From NCBI GenBank assembly GCA_016296675.1, contig JAEDIV010000014.1, forward strand, positions 1 to 26,030: 26,030 bases of DNA, written 5' to 3'. Under the pieces are notes generated by a model. It ran no database searches and was not told where the DNA came from. It was given only the letters and a program-made list of their open reading frames with translations. This document shows positions 7,157 through 16,154 of the stretch, in pieces. Each line of letters begins with the position of its first letter. Within the stretch, counting starts at the first letter, position 1. The position numbers were made by a program, and so were the translations under genes. Source of the DNA: Clostridia bacterium (lineage in GTDB: Bacteria > Bacillota > Clostridia > Christensenellales > Aristaeellaceae).

Positions 7157-9655
7157 ATGAAAAAGTCATTCGCACGCGTGTTTTCCATGCTGCTTGCGCT
7201 CATCATGCTTCTTGGCATGGGTGCATCCGCTGAAACACACAAGATCACTCTTGACGTAAACGGACCCGACGGCCTGAAGCTGGACGGAATCCTGACTGCC
7301 GGCTACGACGAGGACGGCTGCGAGCAGTACTCGATCGAAAACTCCATGATCGGCAAGTGGCTTCTCCAGTCCGACGGAGCCGACCTCGTCTTCGGCGGCG
7401 ACCAGATGGGCTACTATACCGTAAGCGCCGAGGATCTTTCCAAGGCCGTCATCACCGTCGTTTCCGCCATCGCTTCCCAGCAGCTGGGCGAAGAGTTCGG
7501 CATCCTGATGAACTACATTGCCAGCCCTTCCTATCAGATGGATCTTAACGCCATTGTCACCATCCTTGCCGGCGAAGTCAACCGCATCGCTTCCCTCGCG
7601 CAGCAGATGGGCCTTGTCGTCATTCATCAAAACGGCGACATCGCGATCTCGGCAAACATTGAAAAGGTATACGCGCTGATTGCCGCTTATCTTGAAAGCC
7701 TCGCGCAGGATACAAGCGCGCTGAATGCCTTTGCAAACCTTGAAATCTTCAAGGCTCTGGGCGTTCCCATGGCTGAAACCGCAGATCAGCTGCCCGCCGT
7801 CCTTACCGACGCCGCCGGCCAGCTCAAAGCCGCGTATGCTCAGGTCAAGGATCAGATGGACGGCGGCTGCGAAATCTATGTTTCCGCAGAAACCGGCGTC
7901 ATGACCGCAAAATACTACACCACCACCATGGTAAACGGCGAAGTTGTTTACTCCATGGTTGAAAACGTCACCGCCTCCAATGACGGCATGAAGATGGACA
8001 TCGTCTACAACGTAAACGGCGGCGAAATCAAGGTCATCAGCGAAGTCAATGCAAACGGCGCTTCCTATGAGCTGACCGCCAATGTCGAAGGCCAGAGCGC
8101 CCGCATTGCCTACAAGATGGACGCAAACGGCTTTGTTGCTGAAGCAGTTGCAGACACCACTGCGCTTTCCGGCGAAGGCAAGCTCGTCATCAACGCAAAC
8201 GGCATCGACGGCAAGTGCGATTTCGCAGGCGCAGACCTCACTCTGAAGGGCAACATCGACTACGATCCCGCCAAGGAAGAATTCGAAGCCGAAATCAGCT
8301 ACGCCTCCACTACTGAAACCCTTGAAGCCGAGATCGAAAGCGAAAACGGCGAACTGTACGCCGAATGGGTACAGACCCGCCACGGCAGAGTCGTTTCCGA
8401 TTTCACCATCTCCGGCGGCAACAACCTGCGCATCAAGGGCAGCTGGAACTACTACCATAGCCTCCCCAACAGCATCAACGCAACCCTCCGCCAGAAGGAT
8501 GCCGGCCCCGAACTCGAAGGCACCCTCACCCTGGGCAGAGCGGTCTATGAATTCTACTATGCAGAAGACGCAATCGAAGACACCGCCGACTACGTTCTGA
8601 CCATGAACGAAAACGGCGTCAAGTCCGTCTTTAAAATGCATTTCTTCGAAGAAAACGCCGGCGCTGTTGAAAGCGTAAGCGTAAGCTACATTTCTGAAAG
8701 CGGCTCTAATACCCAGAAGATCACCGCAGTCGTGAACGTCGACACCATCAAGGACACCGTTTACGGCGAATTTGAGATCGTCAACGGCGGCGCGAAGATT
8801 CCCGGCAGCTTCAAGTTCGATGAAACCGGCTTTGAGATCAAGTTCTCCGACGGCCAGATGACCTACCGACTCTACGCCGAAGGCGTAAAAGATTATTCCG
8901 ACATCCATTTCAAGGCCGGCCTCTCCGGTGAAGAAATTGCCAATCCAGGCAGCGTTATGGACGCCATCCTCTTCGCCTTCAATGCCAACATAATGAACCG
9001 CCTGACCTTCGACGCGATTCTCAACACCATGATGGGCTACTACGCCTCCGCCGCCTTTGACGGCAAGGTCTTCAAGCTCGACGTAACCGCAGACGGCGAA
9101 ACCGTGTCCCTTGAAGGCAAGATGGTTGAAACCGAAAATGCGCAGTACATCGAGTTCACCGGCATCGTTTCCGGCATGTCCTTTGAAGCCAGATTCGGCA
9201 TGAAAGTTGTAGGTGAATCCACGCCCTGCCTGTTTGCCGAAGCCTTTGTAAACGGCGAAAAGGCGCTGGACGTTGAAGCCCGCATCATCAACAGCGGTGA
9301 CGAAATTGCCGTTGAAATCATGGGCGACTCCGTCGTCATCGACGGCGTAAAGGCAGTTCTGCGCGCAGGCGTCGTGATGGAAAGCGAAGAAACCGCCCGC
9401 TTCTTTGCCGAAGCCATCGGCGATCAGCCCGGCTACAAGCTCGGCCTCTACATGCCCGTAACCTTCGTTGAGACCGATAACGGCGCTTCCCTCTCCGCCT
9501 CCCTTTCCATGGCGCAGGGCGATTCCGCAATGGAAATCGGAAATGCCACCGTCATTTATGAGGCACTGGAAGTCGGCCCCGCTCACATGAACGGCGAACG
9601 ACTCACCTCCGACATGCTGGCTGAAATGATCTTAAGCCTCCTGGGCGGAATCTGA
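7157..9655 (+). CDS. Large secreted protein of unknown function
   Basis: I do not recognise a family. The 832-residue product begins with a signal peptide (MKKSFARVFSMLLALIMLLG...) with probable cleavage after ASA at residue 25. There is no lipobox, no LPXTG motif, no S-layer homology repeat and no C-terminal membrane helix, so it is predicted to be released or held non-covalently. Residues about 75-230 look helical (for example EDLSKAVITVVSAIASQQLG). From about 235 to 800 the sequence is a long run of alternating beta strands rich in E, N, G and A, such as EAEIESENGELYAEW, which suggests an extended beta-solenoid or stacked beta-sandwich. Cysteines are very few. The start has GGAGGG 9 bases upstream. 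It is monocistronic, with a cre-like box and promoter in front and a terminator behind. A cell-surface or polymer-binding role is possible but only inferred from secretion and the sugar-related neighbourhood. Confidence 0.85.
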   Translation: MKKSFARVFSMLLALIMLLGMGASAETHKITLDVNGPDGLKLDGILTAGYDEDGCEQYSIENSMIGKWLLQSDGADLVFGGDQMGYYTVSAEDLSKAVITVVSAIASQQLGEEFGILMNYIASPSYQMDLNAIVTILAGEVNRIASLAQQMGLVVIHQNGDIAISANIEKVYALIAAYLESLAQDTSALNAFANLEIFKALGVPMAETADQLPAVLTDAAGQLKAAYAQVKDQMDGGCEIYVSAETGVMTAKYYTTTMVNGEVVYSMVENVTASNDGMKMDIVYNVNGGEIKVISEVNANGASYELTANVEGQSARIAYKMDANGFVAEAVADTTALSGEGKLVINANGIDGKCDFAGADLTLKGNIDYDPAKEEFEAEISYASTTETLEAEIESENGELYAEWVQTRHGRVVSDFTISGGNNLRIKGSWNYYHSLPNSINATLRQKDAGPELEGTLTLGRAVYEFYYAEDAIEDTADYVLTMNENGVKSVFKMHFFEENAGAVESVSVSYISESGSNTQKITAVVNVDTIKDTVYGEFEIVNGGAKIPGSFKFDETGFEIKFSDGQMTYRLYAEGVKDYSDIHFKAGLSGEEIANPGSVMDAILFAFNANIMNRLTFDAILNTMMGYYASAAFDGKVFKLDVTADGETVSLEGKMVETENAQYIEFTGIVSGMSFEARFGMKVVGESTPCLFAEAFVNGEKALDVEARIINSGDEIAVEIMGDSVVIDGVKAVLRAGVVMESEETARFFAEAIGDQPGYKLGLYMPVTFVETDNGASLSASLSMAQGDSAMEIGNATVIYEALEVGPAHMNGERLTSDMLAEMILSLLGGI

Positions 9656-9673
9656 TCCATCGATAAACAAATC

Positions 9674-9714
9674 AAACACCGGCTGCTAAAGACCTTCTTT
9701 GGCGGCCGGTGTTT
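9674..9714 (+). terminator. Terminator after the secreted protein gene
   Basis: A stem of 10 perfect pairs (9674-9683 with 9705-9714), extended inward by about four more pairs including G-U, lies 18 bp after the stop codon. The stem ends in TTT and is followed by CTGTCC, so the T-run is short. Confidence 0.75.
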
Positions 9715-9765
9715 CTGTCCGGGAATATTTTATCCGATATAGGGGGTTGTCTGTTTATGAAAAAA

Positions 9766-9795
9766 CTGATTGTCTTTATTAATGTCTGATATAAT
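9766..9795 (+). promoter_or_regulatory. Upstream candidate promoter of the fucosidase gene
   Basis: TGA-TATAAT extended -10 (TATAAT at 9790-9795) with a poor -35 match CTGATT at 9766-9771 and an 18-base spacer. It would give a leader of about 95 bases that contains the second candidate promoter. Confidence 0.5.
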
Positions 9796-9840
9796 TATGT
9801 CACGAATGCGTATCCCGTTCAAGGCGGGAAAACAACGTCC

Positions 9841-9869
9841 TTGCAAGCACAAACGCAATATGCTAAAAT
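9841..9869 (+). promoter_or_regulatory. Downstream candidate promoter of the fucosidase gene
   Basis: TTGCAA (9841-9846), a 17-base spacer and TAAAAT (9864-9869) preceded by TGC, an extended -10. The leader would be about 20 bases, just enough to hold the AAGGAGG at 9885-9891. Confidence 0.55.
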
Positions 9870-9897
9870 GAAGAAAAAAACCTTAAGGAGGCCCTTT

Positions 9898-11250
9898 ATG
9901 GCAGATTTAATCACGAAAGGCATGCACGGCTGTTCGAGAGAGGACGAATATGTCCGCCCGGAAAATCCGCTGATTCAGGAGAGACTTGAGTGGTTTCAGG
10001 ATCAGAAGCTGGCGCTGATGATGCACTTCGGCATTTATTCCCAGATGGGCATCTGCGAATCATGGCCGCTTTCGAGCGAAGACGCGGACTGGTCGAGAAA
10101 AGGCGTTTCGTGGGAATCAGACGAAAAAACCTTCCGCGATCAGTATGTCAGCATGAACAAAAGCTTCAATCCCGTATGCATCCGCCCCGACCAGTGGGCC
10201 GAGTTCGCAAAGGAAAACGGGTTTAAATACCTCATCTTCACCACCAAGCATCACGACGGATTCTGCATGTTCGACACAAAATATACAGATTACAAAATTA
10301 CCTCGCCCGACTGCCCTTTCCATACGCACAAATACGCCGACATCGCAAAGCATGTTTTTGACGCATTCCGCGAAAAAGACATCGCCATTGCCGCATATTT
10401 TTCCAAGCCCGACTGGCATTGCCCGTGGTACTGGGCCGAAAATATGGATCTGCCCGTGGGCCACTGGAGAAATCCCACATACAACCCCAAAGAGCATCCC
10501 GAAATCTGGGACAAATATGTCGAATTCACACACAACCAGATCATGGAGCTTATGGAAAACTACGGCAGAATCGATATTCTGTGGCTGGACGGCGGCCAGG
10601 TCAACCCGAAAAACAATCAGGATGTGCGCCTGTCGGAGGTTGTCGCCCGCGCAAGAAAAATCCAGCCCTGGCTGATTACGGCGGACAGAACCGTGGGCGG
10701 AGAAAACGAAAACTATATTACGCCCGAACAGAGCATTCCGACCTCGCCCATCCGCGTCCCGTGGGAAAGCTGCGTAACCGTCGGAACAGCCTTCTCCTAC
10801 CGCTATGACGAAAAATACAAGTCCTCAAGAGATCTCGTCAATCTCTTAATCGACGTCGTCTGCCGCGGCGGAAACCTCGCCCTGAACATTGCGCCTCAGC
10901 CCAACGGCATGCTGCCGGCGGAGGGCGCAAGAAGCATCGCAGGCATGGGCAAATGGCTCAAAGCCAACGGCGAAGCCATCTATGGAACCCGAATGACCGC
11001 CCCGAACGAGGACGGCGCATTCGCATTCACGAAAAAGGAAGGCGTCACATACGCCCTTATGCGTCTTAATGAAAATGAAACCCTTCCGGAAAAAGTGCTG
11101 ATCCCGTGGCCGGGCGAAGTCAAAAAAATCACGCTTCTGGGCGCAAACGCCGAAGTCGCATTCGAAAAGACCGAAAGCGGCTATGCCGCCTCCATCCCCT
11201 ATCCCATGATAGGAACAAATCCCATCGCACCGGCGTTTAAGATGGAATAA
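9898..11250 (+). CDS. Alpha-L-fucosidase, GH29, cytoplasmic
   Basis: The enzyme is expected to release L-fucose from alpha-fucosides by a retaining mechanism. The ATG at 9898 is set by AAGGAGG six bases upstream, giving 450 residues; an in-frame upstream TTG at 9841 lacks a ribosome site. GH29 features are LALMMHFGIYSQMG near residue 40, YLIFTTKHHDGFCMFDTKYT around 110-130 with HHDG at 118-121, and YGRIDILWLDGG, whose Asp231 is the likely nucleophile. VCRGGNLALNIAPQPNGMLP, with the typical NIAP-type loop, follows. The C-terminal 80 residues form a beta-rich domain. There is no signal peptide, so it acts on imported fucosides. It is flanked by its own promoters and a bidirectional terminator. 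GH29 also contains enzymes with other linkage preferences, so the exact substrate is open. Confidence 0.93.
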   Translation: MADLITKGMHGCSREDEYVRPENPLIQERLEWFQDQKLALMMHFGIYSQMGICESWPLSSEDADWSRKGVSWESDEKTFRDQYVSMNKSFNPVCIRPDQWAEFAKENGFKYLIFTTKHHDGFCMFDTKYTDYKITSPDCPFHTHKYADIAKHVFDAFREKDIAIAAYFSKPDWHCPWYWAENMDLPVGHWRNPTYNPKEHPEIWDKYVEFTHNQIMELMENYGRIDILWLDGGQVNPKNNQDVRLSEVVARARKIQPWLITADRTVGGENENYITPEQSIPTSPIRVPWESCVTVGTAFSYRYDEKYKSSRDLVNLLIDVVCRGGNLALNIAPQPNGMLPAEGARSIAGMGKWLKANGEAIYGTRMTAPNEDGAFAFTKKEGVTYALMRLNENETLPEKVLIPWPGEVKKITLLGANAEVAFEKTESGYAASIPYPMIGTNPIAPAFKME

Positions 11251-11324
11251 AGAGATCTATCTTGCGGCGCGCCTTGATCTGACGCTAAAAAAAGCGCATC
11301 CGTTTCATTTCCCGTCATCCATAA

Positions 11325-11388
11325 AAATGTTCCCCGTTTCTTTTCAGCAGACAGCGCTGCCTGTAAAACGGGGAACATTTCTTTTTTT
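11325..11388. terminator. Bidirectional terminator between convergent genes
   Basis: A 15-bp perfect stem (11325-11339 with 11366-11380) with a 26-base loop is followed on the plus strand by CTTTTTTT and on the minus strand by TTTATGG. It sits between the fucosidase and the convergent ABC-2 permease and can serve both. Confidence 0.85.
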
Positions 11389-11426
11389 GCGGATCCGCCT
11401 GATTCTTCGTACAGGCGCTTCAGCGT

Positions 11427-12689
11427 TTATCTTCTGAACAGGTCCTTGATCTTCAGGCGGTTTCCGTAATGCATGATGCTGGCTTTATAGAGTCTTACCG
11501 AAAGGCCGCTCACAAGCATAATCGCAATGAGCATGACGAACAGGGAGATTGTACACTGCCCTACCGTGACTGAGCCGTTCAAGAGCCTGAAGGGCATGCC
11601 GAAGGGTGCGCAGAAAGGCACATACCTTGCCACCCATTCGATCGCGCCGGAGCTGTTTCCCATGATGGAAGTGAAATAGCCGATGTAGAAGGAAATCATC
11701 GAGATCACGGAAACCGGCATGAGCGCAGGGGAAATGTCCTCGATGCGGCTGACGGTTGCGCCGCACACAGCGTACAAAAGCGCATACAGCGCGTAGCCCA
11801 GAAGGAAATACAGGATGATGATCACAAGATTCACAGGCGTTACACCCGAAAAGCTCAGCTGCATGCCGAAAATCATCGTGCCGTCGGGTACCAGAAGGTT
11901 ATACACTATTACGCCGTAGAGAATGATACCTGCCATCTGCATTAAGCCTGCCGCGCCCATTGCGGCGCATTTTCCAAGGAGAATGCTGGAAGGCTTTGCT
12001 GAAACCACAAGCGTTTCCATGACGCGGGAGGTCTTTTCCATGGCGACGGAATTGGCAACGCTGATTCCGTAGAAATAGACGGCGAAGAACATGAGCATGG
12101 AGGCGACGATGCCGAAGGTGTAGCCGGTCAGATCCATGCTGCCCAGCGCCTGCTCGTAGACAGGAAGGAATGTGTGAACGATTTCAAGAATCTCTTCGTC
12201 CGCGCCGGCATCCGTCAGCTTCATTGCGCGCCAGGCATTGTTCATTTGATCGGTAATGGCTGTGGTATTGGGCGCATGCATAAAGTCTTTGATAAAGATT
12301 TCAATTTCAGGAACCGCCTCGGAAGCGGCGATTTTAATGATCGCGTCGGCTTCGCCGTTCAAAACAGCGTCTTCCGCCGAGGCCAGCTCTTCTTTTCCAA
12401 TCGGATTTACGCTGTATCCGAGCATCTGAAGGTATTCCCGCGCGTTTTCAACCGCGCCTGATTCATCCATCAGATAAATCGGCGTTCCGCCGGAAAACTG
12501 CATTTCTTCTCCTGCCTGAAGAGCATCATTTGCCGCTCCGCCGTTATCGGGCGAGAACCACTGAATGGCATTTGGAATCATACAGGCAATCAGGATCGCT
12601 GCAAGCAGAATCGCCGTTGAGATGATAAACGCCTTTTTCCGGACGGCGTCGAAAAAAGTAAACCGGAACACGGTTAAAAACTGCTTCAT
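11427..12689 (-). CDS. ABC-2 type exporter permease, NatB-like
   Basis: This is the membrane half of an ABC exporter. The 420-residue product has an N-terminal helix (about 22-42), a large extracytoplasmic region (about 43-185), then five or so helices, ending in a short basic tail. This is the layout of NatB/ABC-2 membrane proteins, and the phrase NSVAMEKTSRVMETLVVSAKP at about residue 215 is typical of that family. Its ATG overlaps the stop codon of the upstream ATPase gene by four bases (ATGA), indicating translational coupling. Families with this layout export sodium ions, peptides or antibiotics; the substrate is not evident here. The name NatB is used for resemblance only. Confidence 0.9.
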   Translation of the reverse strand: MKQFLTVFRFTFFDAVRKKAFIISTAILLAAILIACMIPNAIQWFSPDNGGAANDALQAGEEMQFSGGTPIYLMDESGAVENAREYLQMLGYSVNPIGKEELASAEDAVLNGEADAIIKIAASEAVPEIEIFIKDFMHAPNTTAITDQMNNAWRAMKLTDAGADEEILEIVHTFLPVYEQALGSMDLTGYTFGIVASMLMFFAVYFYGISVANSVAMEKTSRVMETLVVSAKPSSILLGKCAAMGAAGLMQMAGIILYGVIVYNLLVPDGTMIFGMQLSFSGVTPVNLVIIILYFLLGYALYALLYAVCGATVSRIEDISPALMPVSVISMISFYIGYFTSIMGNSSGAIEWVARYVPFCAPFGMPFRLLNGSVTVGQCTISLFVMLIAIMLVSGLSVRLYKASIMHYGNRLKIKDLFRR

Positions 12690-13582
12690 TCTGCTTCACC
12701 CGCCTTTTCCACAAAGATTTCATGCAGCGAAGGCTCGCGGATTTCGTATTTCACGGGGAAAACGCCGGCGTCGGTCAGGCTCTTTAAAAACGTCCTTGCC
12801 ATTTCATCGCCCGTGATTTTGTATTCCATTTCGTCTGCGCGCTCGCTCAGAAGCACAAGCCCCGCCTTGCCGGCGTACGGCTTAACATCGTTTTCCGCGG
12901 AAATCAGAAGCCGCGTGTGACCGTAGCCCGCCTTGATTTCCCGAAGGCTGCCGTCCAGAACCGCGGCGCCCTTGTTGAGCAAAACGAGGTTTTCGCAGTA
13001 TTCCTCTACAACAGACATCTGATGGGAGGAAAGAATCACATATTTTCCTTCCCTGACCATTTCCTTTATAACGCTTCTCAGTACATCCGTGTTCACGGGG
13101 TCGAGTCCGCTGAAGGGTTCATCCAGAATCACAAGTTCCGGATCATTGATCATAGCCGCAATCAGCTGAACCTTCTGCTGGTTGCCCTTGGAAAGCTTGT
13201 CGGCCGTTCTGTTTTCATATTCCAAAACGCCCATTCTTTTCATCCAGCGCGTTGCGCTGATGCGCGCATCCGCTCTTTTCATGCCGCGCAGCATGCCGAA
13301 ATATTCCAGCTGCTCGCGCACCTTGGTTTTCATGTAAATGCCGCGCTCCTCGGGCATGTATCCGAAGCGCAGGCTTTCGCGCGAAATCTTTTTTCCGTTC
13401 CACGTCGCCTCGCCCTGATCCGCCTCAATGAGGCCCAGCATCATGCGGATGGTCGTGGTCTTTCCCGCGCCGTTGGTACCGATCAGGCCAAAAACACCGG
13501 GCTTGTCCATCTGAAAGGACAAATGATTGACGGCCTTGACCTGCCCAAAGGTTTTCACAAAATCATTGACAATCAGACTCAA
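12686..13582 (-). CDS. ABC exporter ATP-binding protein, NatA-like
   Basis: This is the ATPase partner of the adjacent membrane protein. The 298-residue product carries Walker A GTNGAGKTT at 35-43, the ABC signature LSKGNQQKV at 130-138, Walker B VILDEP at 151-156 with the catalytic Glu, and the switch His at about 187 (LSSHQMS). Its C-terminal 90 residues, ending EPSLHEIFVEKAGE, match the extra domain common in NatA-type ATPases. The start is TTG, supported by GGGGAG 8 bases upstream. A promoter lies at 13612-13639. The gene overlaps the permease gene by four bases. All catalytic motifs are intact. Confidence 0.94.
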   Translation of the reverse strand: MSLIVNDFVKTFGQVKAVNHLSFQMDKPGVFGLIGTNGAGKTTTIRMMLGLIEADQGEATWNGKKISRESLRFGYMPEERGIYMKTKVREQLEYFGMLRGMKRADARISATRWMKRMGVLEYENRTADKLSKGNQQKVQLIAAMINDPELVILDEPFSGLDPVNTDVLRSVIKEMVREGKYVILSSHQMSVVEEYCENLVLLNKGAAVLDGSLREIKAGYGHTRLLISAENDVKPYAGKAGLVLLSERADEMEYKITGDEMARTFLKSLTDAGVFPVKYEIREPSLHEIFVEKAGEAE

Positions 13583-13611
13583 TTTCTTATTCTCCCCTTT
13601 CTGCAGGGTTC

Positions 13612-13639
13612 ATTATATTGGCTTTGGGTATTTTTTCAA
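13612..13639 (-). promoter_or_regulatory. Promoter of the ABC-2 exporter operon
   Basis: Minus-strand TTGAAA (13639-13634), a 16-base spacer and TATAAT (13617-13612), about 25 bases before the TTG start. Confidence 0.7.
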
Positions 13640-13678
13640 CATTAAATGGCTCAAATATACATTATTGCGGTTCATTTG

Positions 13679-15073
13679 TCAATCAAACTTCACGCTTCTG
13701 AGCATCACGCTGCCGCCGCCTGTGTAGGTGAGATAGAGGCTGTGAACGCCGCCCGGCAGCGCGATATCGGATACATAGTCGTACCAGATATTGTTATTGT
13801 GAAGGTCGATTTGGGTGAGCGCTTCGCCGTGTTTTTCGGTTTTCACCAGTATTTTTCCGCCCCAGCCGTAGCCGCGGATGGACAGCGTGATTTTCTTGAC
13901 GTCTTCAAAATCGAAATACTTGAATCCGATCGTCGTCCCGTCGTGGATGTTTGCGATGTGGCCTTCAAATTCATCGCCGTCCTTTCCGTCCTGCGTGACA
14001 TAGGCGGCGTTCGGCGCGCCTGTGATCATGCGGCGATCCTTATCAAAGATGTGGCAGGCGATATAGGCCGGGTATTCGCCCTTGCCGATCAGCGGGCCGC
14101 CGTTCGGGCCGCAGGAGGTCATTTCGACCTGCGGGATGGAGCCGTCTTCGAGGATCGTGATTTCTTCAAGGCATCCTTGCCTGCTGTACCAGGTATTGTT
14201 GGTCTGGCGATGATAGAAAATGTACCATTTGCCATGAATCTCAACAATGCTTCCGTGGTTGTTGCCGCCGTAGGCTTTGGGGAGCGTGGGTTCGTCTCCG
14301 ATATGCAGATCGCAGTTGGAGACGATTACGCCGCCGTAAGAGAAGCCTTCGCGCGGACTTTTGCTTGTGGCATAGCAAAGCTCGTGCATGGGCGTTGAGG
14401 AGTAGATGAAATAATACGTGTCCCCCATCTTTCGAATCGACGGCGCTTCAAAAAACGCGTGGCCCTCAAAGCCCGTGCCTGCTTCATATTCTACGCCGGG
14501 CGCGACAAAGCGCATATCCTCTTCAATCGTCAGCATGTCCTTCCCGAGCACCACCAGCATCGCGCCGTGCCTGCTCTTGTCGCCCCGTCCGCAAAAGCCC
14601 GTATACAGATAGGTGCTGTCTCCCTCTGTCAGTACGCCCGGGTCGAACTGCGGCTCATCGCCCGGCTTTCTGCCGTACAGCGTTCCGTCCTTGTAACGGA
14701 CATAGCCCAAAAATTCATACTTGCCCGCAGGCGTATCGCAAACCGCGACCGACACGATGTCGAGATGATCCAGTACATAATAAAGATAATATCTTCCGTC
14801 CGGCCCCTTCGTTACATCCGGCGCATACAGGCACATGCTTGCATCTTTATTGGCGGGATCCTGCGTCTTTTCATAGATCACGCCCTCATACCGCCAGTCG
14901 GTAAGATCGTCTTCCGGCGCAGACCAGCACACATAATCGCCCATGCAGAACACATAGCCGTTAAAAAAATCATGCGAGCCGTACACATACACCCTTCCGT
15001 CAAACACATACGGTTCCCCGTCGGGAATGTATTCCCACGAAGGCAGATAGGGATTAAAACCTTGCTTTTTCAC
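13679..15073 (-). CDS. GH43 family glycosidase with C-terminal beta-sandwich module
   Basis: The product (464 residues, GTG start, AGGAG about 10 bases upstream) is a five-bladed beta-propeller glycosidase of the arabinofuranosidase/xylosidase group. Family landmarks are NPYLPSWEYIPDGEPYVFDG at 7-26, YGSHD at 31-35, CLYAPDVTKGPDGRYYLYYV around 81-100 (Asp86 likely the pKa modulator) and FFEAPSIRK around 208-215 (Glu209 likely the general acid). After about residue 330 a second domain containing FKYFDFEDVKKITLSIRGYG and ending GGGSVMLRSVKFD has the look of a CBM6-like jelly roll. There is no signal peptide, so it acts inside the cell on imported arabinosides or xylosides. It has its own promoter and lies downstream of the isomerase gene on the same strand. 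Confidence 0.88.
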   Translation of the reverse strand: MKKQGFNPYLPSWEYIPDGEPYVFDGRVYVYGSHDFFNGYVFCMGDYVCWSAPEDDLTDWRYEGVIYEKTQDPANKDASMCLYAPDVTKGPDGRYYLYYVLDHLDIVSVAVCDTPAGKYEFLGYVRYKDGTLYGRKPGDEPQFDPGVLTEGDSTYLYTGFCGRGDKSRHGAMLVVLGKDMLTIEEDMRFVAPGVEYEAGTGFEGHAFFEAPSIRKMGDTYYFIYSSTPMHELCYATSKSPREGFSYGGVIVSNCDLHIGDEPTLPKAYGGNNHGSIVEIHGKWYIFYHRQTNNTWYSRQGCLEEITILEDGSIPQVEMTSCGPNGGPLIGKGEYPAYIACHIFDKDRRMITGAPNAAYVTQDGKDGDEFEGHIANIHDGTTIGFKYFDFEDVKKITLSIRGYGWGGKILVKTEKHGEALTQIDLHNNNIWYDYVSDIALPGGVHSLYLTYTGGGSVMLRSVKFD

Positions 15074-15113
15074 AGAAAACTCGCTCCTTTAAACAGCATA
15101 CTCATTTGCATAA

Positions 15114-15142
15114 ATTATAGCACAACCATGTATGGCAGGCAA
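15114..15142 (-). promoter_or_regulatory. Promoter of the GH43 gene
   Basis: Minus-strand TTGCCT (15142-15137), a 17-base spacer and TATAAT (15119-15114), preceded by TGC (extended -10). It lies in the 134-bp gap behind the isomerase gene, where no terminator is visible, so read-through from that gene is also possible. Confidence 0.65.
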
Positions 15143-15207
15143 GGAAGAGAGGCTGAATCAAAAAAGAACCGCTGTCCAAACAAGGATCGCCGGGGATTTA
15201 TCATTGA

Positions 15208-16023
15208 TCAGGCGCGAAGCCCTTTCACATATTCAATTGCATTCAGATACTGCTTTAGCTCCGCGAGATGCTCAATGATCATCGGCATTTCCGGATCGTA
15301 TTTTTCCGCCTGTTCGATGTAATACCCAAGATCCACCCCGCCTTTTCCGCATTCCGTTTCGCGGATGGAAACGGTCAGGCTGTGATCCAGAACCGCATCC
15401 TTCACATGGCAGGAAAGAATTCTGCTTCCGAGAAGATCGAACGTATCCTTAATAAGCTTCCTGTTGTTATAGTAAACGCGCGGACTAACAAGCATGTTCA
15501 CGATATCCATGTGAACGCCAAGCCCGGGGCGGTTTACCGCGTTTATAAATTCGAGATAGCTTTCCGGGGAATCCGGCAGCGCATGCGGCATGGTTTCAAG
15601 GGTGTAATGCGTGCGTACAGGCTTTACCGTATCAAGCATGTCCTGCAAATACAAAACGATCTCGTCAAACGTTTCCTTTGAATAGTTGCCCGCATAGCTT
15701 CCGTCCCACAAATCGCCAGCAGCGCCCGTGATATTCACGCAGCACTTCGCGCCGATGTATTCCGCAAGCTCCAATTGCCGCAAGCAGTGATTTCTGTTTT
15801 TCTTTCTCTTCTCAGGATCGGGGTCTATGGGGTTTGACCACGCGCCAACCTCCGCAATCACAAGATCGTTTTCCTTCGCACAAAGCGCGTATGCATCAAT
15901 GTCCTTCACAGCCGCCGTATAATCCAACGGAAACACAACCGCACCCAAGCCCGCCTCGCGGTGCTTTCGTCCCCATTCCTCACAAGAAGCATGAGGAAAC
16001 TGTGCCGAAATTCCAAGCCTCAT
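15208..16023 (-). CDS. TIM-barrel sugar isomerase/epimerase family protein
   Basis: The 271-residue product belongs to the xylose-isomerase-like TIM barrel (AP endonuclease 2 fold) superfamily. It starts MRLGISAQFPHA, and metal-binding strands are visible at YTLETMPHALPDS, GVHMDIVNMLVSP, ILSCHVKDA and MPMIIEHL, giving the Glu, Asp, His, Glu ligand set typical of the family. The start at 16023 follows AAGGCGG at 8 bases. Frames upstream extend open for another 100 residues but carry no ribosome site there and cross the promoter. Members isomerise or epimerise sugars, inositols or keto-sugars; some partner Gfo/Idh/MocA enzymes in glycoside oxidation. A specific reaction cannot be assigned. It is the first gene of a unit with GH43 behind it. 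Confidence 0.82.
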   Translation of the reverse strand: MRLGISAQFPHASCEEWGRKHREAGLGAVVFPLDYTAAVKDIDAYALCAKENDLVIAEVGAWSNPIDPDPEKRKKNRNHCLRQLELAEYIGAKCCVNITGAAGDLWDGSYAGNYSKETFDEIVLYLQDMLDTVKPVRTHYTLETMPHALPDSPESYLEFINAVNRPGLGVHMDIVNMLVSPRVYYNNRKLIKDTFDLLGSRILSCHVKDAVLDHSLTVSIRETECGKGGVDLGYYIEQAEKYDPEMPMIIEHLAELKQYLNAIEYVKGLRA

Positions 16024-16056
16024 AAAACATCCGCCTTTCCATGTTTCTTTTTTATT

Positions 16057-16085
16057 ACTATAACATACTTGAAGTGTTTTATCAA
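16057..16085 (-). promoter_or_regulatory. Promoter of the isomerase/epimerase gene
   Basis: Minus-strand TTGATA (16085-16080), a 17-base spacer and TATAGT (16062-16057), about 35 bases before the ATG. Confidence 0.7.
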
Positions 16086-16154
16086 TAAATAAACACACTC
16101 CGTCTTCCAACCCACACCTTGTCTTTGTAAATGATAAATTTTTAGCAAACACTC

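Noticed and set aside
7166..9586. An 806-codon open frame antisense to the large secreted protein gene
   Set aside because: It is produced by the codon bias of the sense gene (few antisense stops). It has no ribosome site and no recognisable domain, and the sense frame has a signal peptide, promoter and terminator.
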